Assembly (NCBI GenBank): GCA_922989275.2
Contig: OV277874.1
Span: 17,162,154 to 17,226,153 of the forward strand
Reading direction: 5' to 3'
From: Gari tellinella
Lineage: Eukaryota; Mollusca; Bivalvia; Cardiida; Psammobiidae
DNA: 64,000 nucleotides
In this document: piece after piece, positions 42,056 through 53,128 of the stretch
How positions within the stretch are numbered: position 1 is the stretch's first letter
How the letters are laid out: each line of letters begins with the position of its first letter
The notes under the pieces: generated by a model
What the model was told of the DNA's origin: nothing
The model's input: the letters and a program-made list of their open reading frames with translations, nothing else
Database searches by the model: none
Position numbers and translations under genes: made by a program

Positions 42056-42092
42056 TCGGAGGCATCGCACCTCCTTCGTCAGCACTATGAGC
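42045..42092 (-). repeat. CTGACGAAG stem-loop CGAAA motif
   Basis: The minus strand reads CTGACGAAGGAGG, a loop, CCTCCGAAAA: a 5-bp GGAGG/CCTCC stem between CTGACGAA and GAAA. It resembles the motif at 10690-10765. The hammerhead core would need one A fewer. Confidence 0.3.
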
Positions 42093-42099
42093 TACTTTG

Positions 42100-42565
42100 G
42101 CGGGTCACGTGACTAAAGTGGTCTGATTAGAAGGAAAGTAAAAGAGGCGATAGAGATAAAACAGCGGCGCCCATCACTGAACCGAGACGAGGGTCTGGAT
42201 CAGGCTGCAAAAATGTCGGATTCATAGAGTATGTCACTTGAAATATATATTTTACCCCCTTTGTCAAATTAAGCTCTTTTGGGCACATTTTACGTTTTCT
42301 TCGCATAAGGATCATCATCCGATGCCTCTATGTACACTGTCTTAAGAATTCTGAATATATGCAGACAATGGTGTGAAGCAAATGTGACTTCATCAAGCAG
42401 AGTGAAAATCATGATGAAAACACCTAAAGCAAGGTTAAGCTTTACTTTCATCTTTCTTTTAGCAGTCACTTGCATTATCATTTGGATATAGACTATCAAA
42501 TTTTGCATTGATGCCTTTAGAGGAGAATGTTTGGTACATAAAGTAGACTGAAACGATTTATTGGT
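42100..42565. other. No gene recognised
   Basis: Minus-strand ORFs at 42127-42318 and 42290-42508 show no known motif. Confidence 0.3.
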
Positions 42566-42610
<45 letters not shown>

Positions 42611-42885
42611 GGTAGATAGATAGATAGATAGATAGAGAGAGATACATTCAGAGAGACACAGGCACAGATACAGACAGAGAGACAGACATACATGCAGAGA
42701 TAGGGAGACAGAAAATAAGAAGCGAGAGACTGACAGACAGAGATAAGAGAAAAACAGTCAGACACAAAGAGAAACAGATACATACATACCAAGAAAGAGG
42801 CAGATAGACAGTGACAGAGAATATAGACACACACAAAGAGACAGGGTATAGATGGACAGAGAGAATGGCAGACAGGCGCGCGTAT
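42566..42885. repeat. AG/GATA microsatellite and GACA-rich low complexity
   Basis: (GA)n at about 42568-42607, (GATA)n at about 42614-42636, then decaying GACAGA/CATACA purine-rich sequence to about 42885. Minus-strand Ser/Leu/Cys-rich ORFs here are translations of the repeat. Confidence 0.85.
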
Positions 42886-43106
42886 GGCACGTGGCTAGAG
42901 ACCGTTAACAGAGGGCTCTTTTAGAAATATACTTTATTTTCATTCTACATTTCATGACATTTCAAGTACTCCGTGGTGATATATATTTTGGATCGAAGTT
43001 TGAACATGCCCGCTTAGTGGGATTTGCCACACTGCTTTTGTTTTATTGGTTTATCAAACGGTTGATAGTCATGCTCTTGTTTGAATGGTTTCGGACAATG
43101 AGCTGA

Positions 43107-43274
43107 GAAAAAGGCAGGGCTCCAGATTTATAAGAAGGAGTAAACTGAACAAATTCAACGTTTTCTCCCTCATTTCAGCACCAATCCTATGGTGTTACTA
43201 CTCATTAGAGTTTCATGCAGAAATAAAGATTTTAATTTTTGAAATACTCCCCTTATCTGGAGCCCTTAAAAAGG
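43107..43274. mobile_element. hAT-type MITE, family C, internally deleted
   Basis: CAGGGCTCCAGATTTATAAG (43115) to CCCCTTATCTGGAGCCCT (43266). Flanks GAAAAAGG and TAAAAAGG agree at seven of eight bases. Confidence 0.7.
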
Positions 43275-43297
43275 TCCTGTTACTGACTTAGCAGCGA

Positions 43298-43570
43298 AAT
43301 GAAGGTTCCTTTCCGCGGCAGGAAGATTTTCAAACAAAAGGAAGATTTTATTTCTCCGTGTGTACCCATATGAACGAACAAAACATTATTTTTGAGTAAA
43401 ATTATGTTATTAATTGCTAAATTATATTGATACACGATGTTAAAATGATAAAATCAGATGTTAAAACGTTCCTTCCGCGGAAAGAAGGTTCCTGTCCGTG
43501 GAAGGAAGATTTTCATACAAAAGGAAGATTTTATTTCTCCATGTGTACCCATATGAACGAACATAAAACA
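43298..43570. repeat. Direct repeat, two ~85-bp units
   Basis: GGAAGATTTTCAAACAAAAGG and TTTATTTCTCC.TGTGTACCCATATGAACGAAC occur near 43320-43385 and 43485-43568, each preceded by TTCC..CCGCGG-rich sequence. Confidence 0.6.
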
Positions 43571-43884
43571 CTGAACTCGCTAGAACTGACCACACTCAGT
43601 ACACAACAACGTATGATCCCCAGTCACGTGACTTACAAATCCCGCTTTTGTACAGTAGAACAACGATAGGACATTATAGCCCTCCACTATTAGTCCAGTC
43701 AAATTAGATCTTGAGGTAGAACTAATTACAACAGAAACTTTTTGCGATTATGCGAAAATATAGATCAAAGTGTATTACATACTAAAAGTCCCACAAAATC
43801 CCCTTTTTAATAAAAAAGTTATTTTGTGTCAAAGTTTGTAAAATTCGGCTTTTCCGATTCAGTCACCATATCAAAAAAATATGA

Positions 43885-43945
43885 TACATCATGATGTCAT
43901 AACAGCTATTTCATGACGTCGTCGCCCAAAATATGGCGGTGCGCA
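43885..43945 (+). promoter_or_regulatory. Promoter-like segment with CRE-like and YY1-like sites
   Basis: TGATGTCA (43893-43900) and TGACGTCG (43914-43921) resemble CRE sites. AAAATATGGCGG (ATGGCGG at 43933-43939) resembles a YY1-type start-site element. A donor GTAAGA follows at 44003, so a short first exon of about 70 nt is possible. Inference only. Confidence 0.35.
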
Positions 43946-44009
43946 CTTTACTTTGTTTACCTTCATACGGACTCAATTTCAGCTTTTCAGCAGTATCGTA
44001 AGGTAAGAT

Positions 44010-45430
44010 ATATTTGTAATACCATGTTTAGACTCGAATATTTAAATCAGATATATAAAGTATCAATATCTTCAATAAATTTGACAAAAAATATTTGTTT
44101 TACTGAAATCGGTCAAAATTATTGTACGAGCCCCAATGCATTTAGCAAATAGAAGGAAGTTTCCGTTTCCTTTTTGAAAATTTGTTTTAAAGCACAAAAA
44201 ACTTCAGGTAGAAAGTTTAAATAAAAATAACTCCTGTGTAATTTACTGTAAATGATGTGAAAACAGTGAAATTTGAAGGCAATTTACCCAAAACTAGTGA
44301 AGTCCATGGCATTTATTTTTTCTACGGGGGCCAATTCGGGCCACAAAAGTAAAATTCGGGTAAATCAATAATCTCTACTAAGGAATAATGTGACGTTTAT
44401 ATGAAGTATTTTATTTGTTGAGTTTCGTTTTCCGTATTCAATATGATTTTTTATCGTGACTTAAACGGAACTGACACGTAAAATGAGTCATAAATCAATT
44501 TTCTAGCATAGATACTAGGAGCAATTATGTTAAAGGAAAATTTAAGGTTTATATACAAACGGTTCCAACTTATAATTTGCAACTTTGGAATACTCTTTAA
44601 CATTGAAAATACACTTTTATTGTTCCTTTTCGGGCTTCAGATTCGGAAAAAAAACGAAATTCCTACGCCTTGAGTCTTGAATTTTGTTTAAGGTAATTCA
44701 TACTTTATATTCTGCTGCACATTATGATAAAAATCTCCTTTCACCAATTAAATCTAAGTTAAACTTCGACGAACGAGGTTATAATCATTCACTTTTTGAA
44801 ATAGTATGTACCGGTAGATCTCAGTTTTAAAACAAACACCATTTGATCCAAATGTTTTGCTTGAAGCAAATCAGTTCAATGTCATAGTAAACACGGAATC
44901 TTACGAAGGATGGGGTATCTGTGACACTATAAGCATTGAACACTCAGACAATAATAATCATTGACACATTACAAAAAAATTATTTTGTACTTTTTTCAGA
45001 CGAGAGTGTTTATTAAACAATTAATACGCCAATGTCGAGTGGAGAAACTGGTTTTGAATCGTGTCTCTGAATGTATATTTATCATTTCTTAATCTTAGGT
45101 ATAAGATAGTGGTAGCTAATTCGATCTCCTCCCACTGGTCAAGTCTAAACAAATTTACACGTCAGTCTTATTGTAAGCCTCTTTTTAAAAATCATAATAG
45201 CAATTAAATCGGGATGGAACCTAAATAATGTATCATTATTAAAATAATAAGGTTTATATGAAAATTGGTGAAAGTCACACGGTGTTTGCAGACTTGTGTT
45301 TGAATCTCCTGCAGTGTTTGAATCTCCTACGTGATCTTCTTTCTTAAACTTGAACTTACTAGTAGCAATCTGTAGATAGAAGAATTGAGACTGCACATTG
45401 ACATAACACCCACATATTACTTTATGTTAT
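44010..45430. other. Probable intron sequence, nothing recognised
   Basis: AT-rich and without element ends. It lies between the putative first and second exons of the decayed gene. Confidence 0.35.
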
Positions 45431-45990
45431 ATTTCAGACTGCACAATGCTCGTGAAGCAGACAAATAAACCCATGGCTCATTAAAAACTGGACTTGTACC
45501 CAAAGGTAGGTAGCAGTTTGCAGTGTATCTATGTAGGACAAAAAGAGTCTATGTTTCGGAGAACCCGACCCAAAACGCTTCCGATCCTTAAGGTATTTTT
45601 TTTGAAGATTTTGGAAAAATAATATTTTATAAACAGAGGATAAACTGTTTAAAACATAGACTTTTCGACCAATTTTGGCACCTAAAACAATTGTAAAAAA
45701 ACCTTAATCCTGACCCTACCTATTTTGTTTCAGATCTTTGCCCGAAACACATACTTTTTTTTCTGTTTTAAGTGCCTATTTGATAAAATGATAAATTACC
45801 AATCTTTGTCTTTAGTCTGTATTGTTTAATGCATTTTGTTCCAACACAACTGACAATGCGCACAGTGTTACAAATTAAACCACTCGGCCTGATCATCAGT
45901 GGTTGTCGACAAAGTTAGAGAATAGTTTACTGTTTATGTTAAGAAAACGAACAGGAAATTAGTTTATAAGTTAGTGATTAACAGTTTACT

Positions 45991-46763
45991 GTTGTTTATT
46001 TCAGATCTCCATCGTTTTGATACATCAATATAGATGTCGATAAAACAACAGTGATCCTACCTATTTAAAGGTAGCTAAAACACATGATGTATCTTGACAA
46101 CATAAGTGAGGAACAGTTTTAATGTTATCTAGGCCTTTTTGTGATTCCGCGTAACGTAAAGCGTGTTTGTCTGGAAGACTGACAATGGTTTATTCTAAGA
46201 AGTCCGGGAATGTCGTTTGTTTTGTAAATGGAATATCACAAATACCTGAGTTATTATAAAAAATATTATTGGTTGAAAACTTGACAGGGAACACAGTATT
46301 ATATTTCTTTCATTTCAGAAAAAAATGAAAGTGAATGTCCCATTTGTCACAAACTTTTAACTGATGGTGAGCCGACGTTGAGCCTCCGAGAAAGGGATAC
46401 AGCTTAATTAACACCACATGTAAAGTCCGGAACCGCAGTAATGTAGTGGAGCTCGGTATGACTGTGCATGTACAATGTAGGAAAGACTATACACGGCCAA
46501 GAATTCAAATTGAAAAGCCAGAAATGTTGTGACTGAAGAAAACAATTGAGATCTTGTGTAGCCGTATGTTTGACTTTAAAAGTAACTGTTTATTTTGTTA
46601 AAAACCAGAATAATATATACCGCTGTTTGCATGTTAGATTTTCATAGCACTGTTTATAAGATACGTAGTATAAGACAAGCTGCATTGGAAGGGGAGGTTA
46701 GTGATAGGTTCCATTGTGGCATAGATTTACCCGCAGCAGATGCAGTCTACCATATCAATCATG
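45991..46763 (+). repeat. ~773-bp tandem duplication, unit 1
   Basis: From GTTGTTTATTTCAGATCTCC to CTACCATATCAATCATG; contains one small exon and the cysteine-rich coding block of the decayed gene. Confidence 0.85.
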
Positions 46764-47545
46764 GTTGTTTATTTCAGATCTCCATCGTTTTGATACATCA
46801 ATATAGATGTCGATAAAACAGCAGTGATCCTACCTATTTAAAAGTAGCTAGCTTTAAACGATAAAGCACATGATGTATCTTGACAACATAAGTGAGGAAC
46901 AGTTTTAATGTTTTCTAGGCCTTGTTTGTGATTCTGCGTATCGTAAAGCGTGTTTGTCTGGAAGACTGACAATGGTTTATTCTAAGAAGTCCGGGAATGT
47001 CGTATGTTTTGTAAATGGAATATCACAAATACCTGAGTTATTATAAAATATTATTGGTTGAAAACTTGACAGGGAACACAGTATTATTTTTCTTTCATTT
47101 CAGAAAAAAATGAAAGTGAATGTCCCATTTGTCACAAACTTTTAACTGATGGTGAGCCGACGTTGAGCCTCCGGGAAAGGGATACAGCTTAATTAACACC
47201 ACAAGTAAATCCCGGAACCGCAGTAATGTAGAGGAGCTCGGTATGACTGTTCATGTACAATGTAGGAAAGACTATATACGGCCAAGAATTCAAATTGAAA
47301 AGCCAGAAAATGTTGTGACTGAATAAAACAATTGAGATCTTGTGCAGCCGTATGTTTGACTTTAAAAGTAACTGTTTATTTTGTTAAGAACCAGAATAAT
47401 ATATACCGCTGTTTGCATGTTAGATTTTCAAAGCACTGTTTCTAAGATACGTAGTATAAGACAAGATGCATTGGCAGGGGAGGTTAGTGATAGGTTCCAT
47501 TGTGGCATAAATGTACCCGCAGCAGATGCAGTCTACCATCAATCA
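46764..47545 (+). repeat. ~773-bp tandem duplication, unit 2
   Basis: High identity to unit 1, with small indels. The donor of the small exon has lost its preceding G (AAAA instead of AAAG before GTAGC). It continues past the unit as HQSCSVNLHSPNPPGK to a stop at 47585-47587, which extends the AVYH motif as in intact relatives. Confidence 0.85.
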
Positions 47546-47589
47546 TGTAGTGTCAATCTACATTCTCCAAATCCTCCCGGAAAGTAACT

Positions 47590-48160
47590 CTTTTTTTTAA
47601 TGAATATCCAAATTTACCAGACATCATGAGCGACACATATCGTAGGCCCTGATAAGCATCCTTTTTCGCAGATGATGTCACATAATGACATATGTCAAAG
47701 TTAATCAAATAATATTAATAGTAAAAAGGTCGGCCTGCTACGACACGGAGGGTGGGTCATGAAGGAAGCGATTGCCCAGTCTCTAGGAAAATTCCGTGGA
47801 GATTGGTGGCCGGGTAAGACAAACTGCACATGTCGGAAAGTCTGTTGGATTGTTCCAAAACTTCATATGTTTTTCACTTAACGATATCATGTAAGCTTCA
47901 ACTTGACATAACAAAGAAAAAATCCAATTATCGACAAAAACCGCCTGACAGAACTGTCTGAAAAAGATCAGTAAATGTATTTCATAAGGTGTGAAGGGGC
48001 GTGGTCGCCCGGTCCCCTTTAACCGTTTACAGAATTAAATCGACAGCATCCTTTGTTGTCCGACAAACAATTAATTTGTTGTCTAAAGGTAATTGTTTTG
48101 CAATAAAACAAGTCTGCTTTCAAGTAACAACGTAAAGTATTGGCCCAAATTCGAGCACAT
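47590..48160. other. No gene recognised
   Basis: Unique-looking sequence, no exon supported. Confidence 0.35.
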
Positions 48161-48174
48161 TTTCATATATATTT

Positions 48175-49470
48175 AGGATAACCTAATATTGTACATGTGT
48201 AAAAAAACAAAACAATTGGCTTGCTTGCTCGTAAAATGTCATTTTCAATGATTATTTGTTTGTAAAAATTGAAACAAAATGGGATAGAAAGGATTTGGAC
48301 TGAATTTTTTTAAAAAAATTAAAAAAAATAATGTTATAAAGTTGGTGGGGTAATTGTACCCCATATTTTATCATTCAAACCCTGAAATATCAATATAATA
48401 TAAATTTCAGTGTAAAGAGTTCTTACATATGATGATGTGTTTGTAAAAATTGAAACAAAATGACATAGAAAGGATTTGGACTGAAAATTTAAAAAAATAA
48501 ATAAAAAAATAATGTTATAAAGTGGGTGGGGTAATTGTACCCCATATTTTATCATTCAAACCCTGAAATATCAATATAATATAGATTTCAGTGTAAGGAG
48601 TTCTTACATATGATGAAGTGATGTGCATATTATTGTTATAAATGAGTCAATTATTGCTTACTGTCTATTTTCCTATTACTCTGATTGAATATTGGGTCCG
48701 CCTACATATAATCAGGTACTAAATTTTATGAATGCTGTTATTTAATGTTGTAGATGTGTAAAAGTGTGGCTTGCTTGCTCGTAAAATGACTTTTTAATGA
48801 TTATTTGTTTGTTAAAATGTAACAAAATGGCATGGAAGGGGTTTGGAGTGAAAAAAAAAAAAAAAAAGAGAAAATATTTAATGTTATAAAGTGGGTGGGG
48901 TAACAGTACACCATAGTTTATCATTCAAACCCTGAAAATCAATATAATATAAATTTCAGTGTAAAGAGTTCATATATATGATGAAATGTTATGCATATTC
49001 TTGTTATAAATGAACGAAAAGTAAATCAATTATTGCTTACTGTCTATTTTCCTATAGGTCTGATAGAATATTTTGTCCGCCTAAATATTATAATCAGGTA
49101 CCAAATTCTATGAATGCTGTGATCTAATATTGTAGATGTGTAAACAGTTGGCTTGCTTGCTCGTAGAATGTCTTTTTAATGATTATATGTTTGTGGCATT
49201 GGAGGGGTTTGAACTGAAAATTAAAAAAAGAGAAAATATTTAATGTTATAAAGTGGGTGGGGTAAATCTACCCCATATTTTATCATTCAGACCCTGGCAT
49301 ATCAATATAAAACAAATTTTACTGGAAAGAGTTCTTATTTATGATAAAGTGATATGCATATTCTTGTAATAAATGAACGAAAAGTGAGTCAATTATTGCT
49401 TACTGTCTATTTTCCTATAACTCTGATTGAATATTGTGTCCGCCAAAATATAATTAGGTACCATATTGAG
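48175..49470. repeat. Tandem array, ~370-bp monomer (one ~180-bp partial unit)
   Basis: The block CAAAATGG.AT.GAA.GG.TTTGGA.TGAA recurs near 48276, 48455, 48822 and 49192. Each is followed by an A-rich run, AATGTTATAAAGTGGGTGGGG, TACCCCATATTTTATCATTC and ACCCTG..ATATCAATATAA. Longer units add GTCAATTATTGCTTACTGTC and GCTTGCTTGCTCGTA. GGGGTAATTGTACCCC forms a small palindrome in each unit. Confidence 0.8.
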
Positions 49471-49698
49471 ACCCCCAAAAAATGAATTTCCCATCTAGCT
49501 ACGGGTTGGGACTTTTAGTATGATAAAGAGTACACCTGTGTGATATAAATACAGCAAAAACGTTTCTGTTGCAATTAGTTCTAGGTTCGACCCTTTCTTG
49601 GGCTAATTTGACTGGACTATATACGATGTACCGTGGAGCGCTTATAAGTCTGTACTGATATAGTCCTTCATTTGCCGTTGCTGTTTCTTTATTGCAAT

Positions 49699-49734
49699 AT
49701 CGCCAAATATTACCCAGCATACAATGGGTTAAAA
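49699..49734. mobile_element. Solo inverted end of a TTAA-type MITE
   Basis: ATATTACCCAGCATACAATGGG + TTAA is the mirror of the left end of the element that starts 24 bp away. Confidence 0.55.
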
Positions 49735-49757
49735 CAAAGTTCCATAGGTACACTCTT

Positions 49758-49970
49758 TTAACCCATTGCATGCTGGGTAATATTTGGCAGCCATTTTAAA
49801 TTGTCGTCTGCAGCGGGTATAATAACTCAAATATTTACAAAAGATTTTAGCAGTTTCTGATAGAATATTGACTTAGCTGCAAACAGTTTTGATCTTGTGG
49901 GGCCTAATCTGAGATCACAACTGTTTGCCTAGAGGTACACTTAAAGTGTATCTCACATACAATGGGTTAA
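49758..49970. mobile_element. TTAA-type MITE with CCCATTGCATG ends
   Basis: TTAA (49758-49761) + CCCATTGCATGCTGGG at the left; CATACAATGGG + TTAA (49967-49970) at the right. The core is a GCAAACAGTTTTGATCTTG...GAGATCACAACTGTTTGC hairpin, so the B-type core is used with a third version of the TTAA ends. Confidence 0.75.
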
Positions 49971-50308
49971 AGTGTCTGAATATCTAAATATTACTATTGT
50001 GGGACTATTAAAACTGAATTTATCCGACATGTGTGAATATTGAAATTGTAATATGATGATAAAGGTTACGGACACTCGTAACAAAAAACCTTATGTGTCC
50101 GTAACCTACATTTCATTAACAGCTTATTATATTTTTAGCTCACTTGAGCTAGCTCAGGGTGAGCTTTTGCATCCTTGAATGTCTGGCGTCCGTCATTAGT
50201 CGTCAACAATTTTAGTGTTTACACTCTAGAGGCCACAATATTTATCCACTATTTTTCAAACTTTCTCAGATTGTATATTACGATAAGAGTTTGAAAGAAT
50301 TCAAATAT

Positions 50309-50745
50309 GGTTGTTGTAGAGAGGGAGCACTAAACTGTTAAGTTTTGTTGTAGAGAGGGAGCACTAAACTACTAGGTCTTGTTGTAGAGAGGGAGCACTA
50401 AACTACTAGGTTTTGTTGTAGAGTGGGAGCACTAAACTACTAGGTTTTGTTATAGAGAAGGAACACTAAACTACTAGCTTTAGTTGTAGATAGAAAGCAC
50501 TAAGCTACTAGCATTTGTTGTAGCTAGGGAGCACTAAACTACTAGCTTTTGTTGTAGAGAGGGAGCACTAACTACTAGGTTATTTTGTAGAGAGGGAGCA
50601 CTAAACTACTAGCTTTTGTTGTAGATAGGGAGCACTAAACTACTAACTTTTGTCGTAGAGAGAGAGCACTAAACTACTAGCTTTTGTCGTAGAGAGGGAG
50701 CACTAAACTACTAGGTTTTGTTGTAGAGTGGGAGCACTAAAGAAT
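50309..50745. repeat. 34-bp minisatellite, ~13 units
   Basis: Unit TTGTAGAGAGGGAGCACTAA + ACTACTAGGTTTTG with few substitutions per unit. GTTGTAGAGAGGGAGCACT equals the terminal repeat of the TA-type MITE at 19634-20001. Confidence 0.85.
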
Positions 50746-50785
50746 AGGTTGTGGTTAATTGAGAGCACTCGTATGAGTAAAATTT

Positions 50786-50993
50786 CTTATGACCAGGGCG
50801 CCAGATAAGGGGTAGTAACATGAACAAATCCAATATTTTCTCACTCATACAACACCAAATCCTATTGTGTTACTACTCATTAGAATCGTCTATTCGAGAC
50901 GATTCTAATGAGTAGTGACATCATAGGGTTTAAAGCAAAAATAAGGATTTAAGTTTTTGAAATACTCCCCTTATCTGGAGCCCTGCTTATGAC
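50786..50993. mobile_element. hAT-type MITE, family C, with perfect 8-bp duplication
   Basis: The element 50794-50985 (192 bp) runs from CAGGGCGCCAGATAAGGGG to CCCCTTATCTGGAGCCCTG and is flanked by CTTATGAC on both sides. This copy fixes the family as hAT-like. Central palindrome GAATCGTCTATTCGAGACGATTC. Confidence 0.9.
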
Positions 50994-51059
50994 CATTGAA
51001 TGAGATGAAATTTTCCAAGTTTTAGGTGGTTGCTTTATAGGAGCTGTCAGCTTTACTGT

Positions 51060-51252
51060 CATTTTAAAAATACATTGGTGACCATTTAAAGCGCATTCTG
51101 CTTTACTTTCAGCCTGCTTTAAGCTAATATCTGCTTGGATTGAGAACTTCTGATACAAATTTTATGACTGTATAAATTGGAACTATTTTTCTTCAGTTGA
51201 GGAATACATTAAAGGTGTAAAAAGGCATATTTATGGGATAAAGGGTTTGTTT
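51060..51252. mobile_element. Family A MITE, half hairpin
   Basis: AAAGCGCATTCTGCTTTACTTTC, then TGCTTGGATTGAGAACTTC, AGTTGAGGAATACATT and AAAAAGGCATATTTATGGGATAAAGGG. The left hairpin arm is deleted. Confidence 0.55.
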
Positions 51253-51540
51253 AAACATATTTTAGTTCAATATATACAAAGAAATGGGATTGGGCCACAA
51301 GTTCTTAAAACATTAGATTCGGCCCTTCCCCTGTAAATGCTATCAAAAGGCCTACATTTCAGTGGTCATATTGGAGAGGATTTACTGAACTATAATTTAT
51401 TTATTGATATTGAGTAAATTATGTGTAAAGTGAACACTGGGTTTAAAGATATTTCCTCAGTCTATTGATGGAGTCCCCCCATTGTCCTCGATAGGCGAGA
51501 AAAAGCATGCAGTTTACCTGGTGAGGCACAGCTTATAATC

Positions 51541-52585
51541 ATGCTCTAGAGGTTTTTTAATGGTTATTTCTAACCAAACTATCAAATACAAAGGTCAGGC
51601 CTCACATGAGACACTTCAATGGTTCTTTGCTATCGGCGTGTGCACAAGACCCATGCTTTTTGCAAGGAAATTATCTGGCAATGTGTTATCACCGAAATTA
51701 GGTCAGGAAATGTCTTTAAGTATATGACAGTTAGTATACAGGTATTATGTTTGTTACAATAGCCATTGTCAGTTTGTAAATAGCGCTCCAGATAACGGCG
51801 AGTAAACTGAACAAATCCAACAATTTTTCACTTATTTCAACACCAAAACATATGGTGTTACTACTCATTTGAATCTTCTCGAAGACATGATTCTAATGAG
51901 TAGTGACACCATGGGGTTTAATTCAGAAATACAGATTTTAGTTTTTGAAATACTTTCCTTATTTGGAGCTCTGATATATATTTTTTTATATGTCATTGTC
52001 GGTTTGTTCTGTGTATGTGGTTTTATGGTTAGATAGGAACATTCTAAGACTGAAAATGGGATGATCATTGAATTTGATAATTTCTGTAACCTTAAAGACA
52101 TTTCCTGACCTAATTTCGGTGATACGCCTAGTCAGACAGATTCCTTGCAAAAATCATGTGATTCAGGCATACCTGTATTCACCGTGTATAAGCGTTCAAT
52201 TTGTTGTGCGGTGAACAACGCTGTTGTGCGTGAAAGACAACGCCGAATTGCGGTATTTCCTGTTTACATTTGACCTAGTACACACAGGTGAGTAAACAAA
52301 TCGCTTTGTTTCAAAGGATATGAAGAACCATTCTGCAAAAGACCTGGTCGATACGAGGCACAAATGTTTTGTCAAACATTAATGAAAACCAACCCGCGAA
52401 GTGAGCTCAGCGTATATTTGGGTTGTTCAAAAGCCAATTTAGGGCATAAGACACTCCTTCAGATTGACTTTTTGTATATAATTTGGGCCATATAGCTTTA
52501 TTAAAGCATTAAATGTGTTGATTTTGAACTAAAAATGTACGCTGAAATGTTTTAAGCTAGAAGTTGAATTGAACGTTAGTGACGG
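51541..52585. repeat. Left arm of a large inverted repeat
   Basis: AATGGTTATTTCTAACCAAAC, TGAAAGACAACGCCGAATTG, CGGTATTTCCTGTTTACATTTG, AAAGACCTGGTCGATACGAG and GTGTTGATTTTGA occur in opposite order and strand at 57620-58160. Interrupted by a family C MITE (51780-51973) and about 130 bp of extra sequence. Confidence 0.8.
51780..51973. mobile_element. hAT-type MITE, family C
   Basis: GCGCTCCAGATAACGGCGAG to CCTTATTTGGAGCTCTG with a mutated central palindrome. Confidence 0.65.
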
Positions 52586-52857
52586 CGGTGCTTTGAAAAA
52601 AACACGTATGTGCCGGTGTAACGAAGTATTTTGACCCCCATCGAAAAATGACCCCCCGGTCAAAATTCGACGACGTAGAATGACCCCCGGTCATTTTTCG
52701 ATATCGTACAATGACCCCCCGGTCATAATTCGACGTCGAAATTTGACCCCCCGGTCATAGTACTATGACTCCCCTCATGAAGTGTTTTGACCCCTCATGA
52801 AATATATCGACCCCATCGAAAAATGACCCCACCCCTCTTTAGCAATTAACAGACACA

Positions 52858-53000
52858 GTTTAACCCATTGGACCCTTGCGACGAGTATATTAGTCATTTA
52901 CAAACAGTCTACCTAGCAATAGTACATTTGTCCTTTGTAAACCGTGTAGACCCAGGTCAGACTAATCCCAAAGGAGCTCTCTGATATGTTTGCAATATAT
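52858..53000. mobile_element. Family D MITE inside FB-2 (decayed)
   Basis: TTTAACCCATTGGACCC, ACGAGTATATTAGTCATTTAC, GTGTAGACCCAGGTCAGAC and GAGCTCTCTGATATG. Confidence 0.5.
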
Positions 53001-53128
53001 GTCAGTTTTGAAATATATTGTATAAAACAACTCTAGCTAGTCAAAAGTTGACTTGACATAACTAGAAAAAAATTGCATTGTCCACTTGAAGTTTCAGGTG
53101 TGAATAAGTTAAAAGATATATAAATTTT

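Larger units (their letters stand above)
43930..47587 (+). pseudogene. Decayed multi-exon gene with tandemly duplicated 3' exons
   Basis: Good splice sites outline a plus-strand gene: exon to 44002 (donor GTAAGA); 45438-45505 (acceptor TATATTTCAG, donor GTAGGT); 46005-46070 (acceptor TTTATTTCAG, donor GTAGCT); and a coding exon from 46319 (acceptor TTCATTTCAG). The coding exon begins SECPICHKLLTDGEPTLSL and continues, after a one-base shift, as LINTTCKVRNRSNVVELG, VHVQCRKDY. Later blocks are DFKSNCLFC and EVSDRFHC, LPAADAVYH. The cysteine/histidine pattern resembles a multi-copy family of uncharacterised invertebrate proteins that I recall but cannot verify here. The last two exons are duplicated at 46778-46843 and 47104-47587. 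Both copies have the same frameshift after SLRE, so decay preceded duplication. The splice layout is seen in sequence; gene status is inferred. Confidence 0.5.

Noticed and set aside
41753..42085. 110-residue minus-strand ORF with a hydrophobic stretch
   Set aside because: No family recognised; a donor-like GTAAAA follows KLQ early in the frame, and the rest looks intronic or random.
42517..42890. Ser/Leu/Cys-rich minus-strand ORFs
   Set aside because: Translations of (GA)n, (GATA)n and GACA repeats.
50309..50745. Regularly spaced repeats resembling a CRISPR array
   Set aside because: The units are contiguous 34-bp copies with no unique spacers, in a eukaryotic context; it is a minisatellite.
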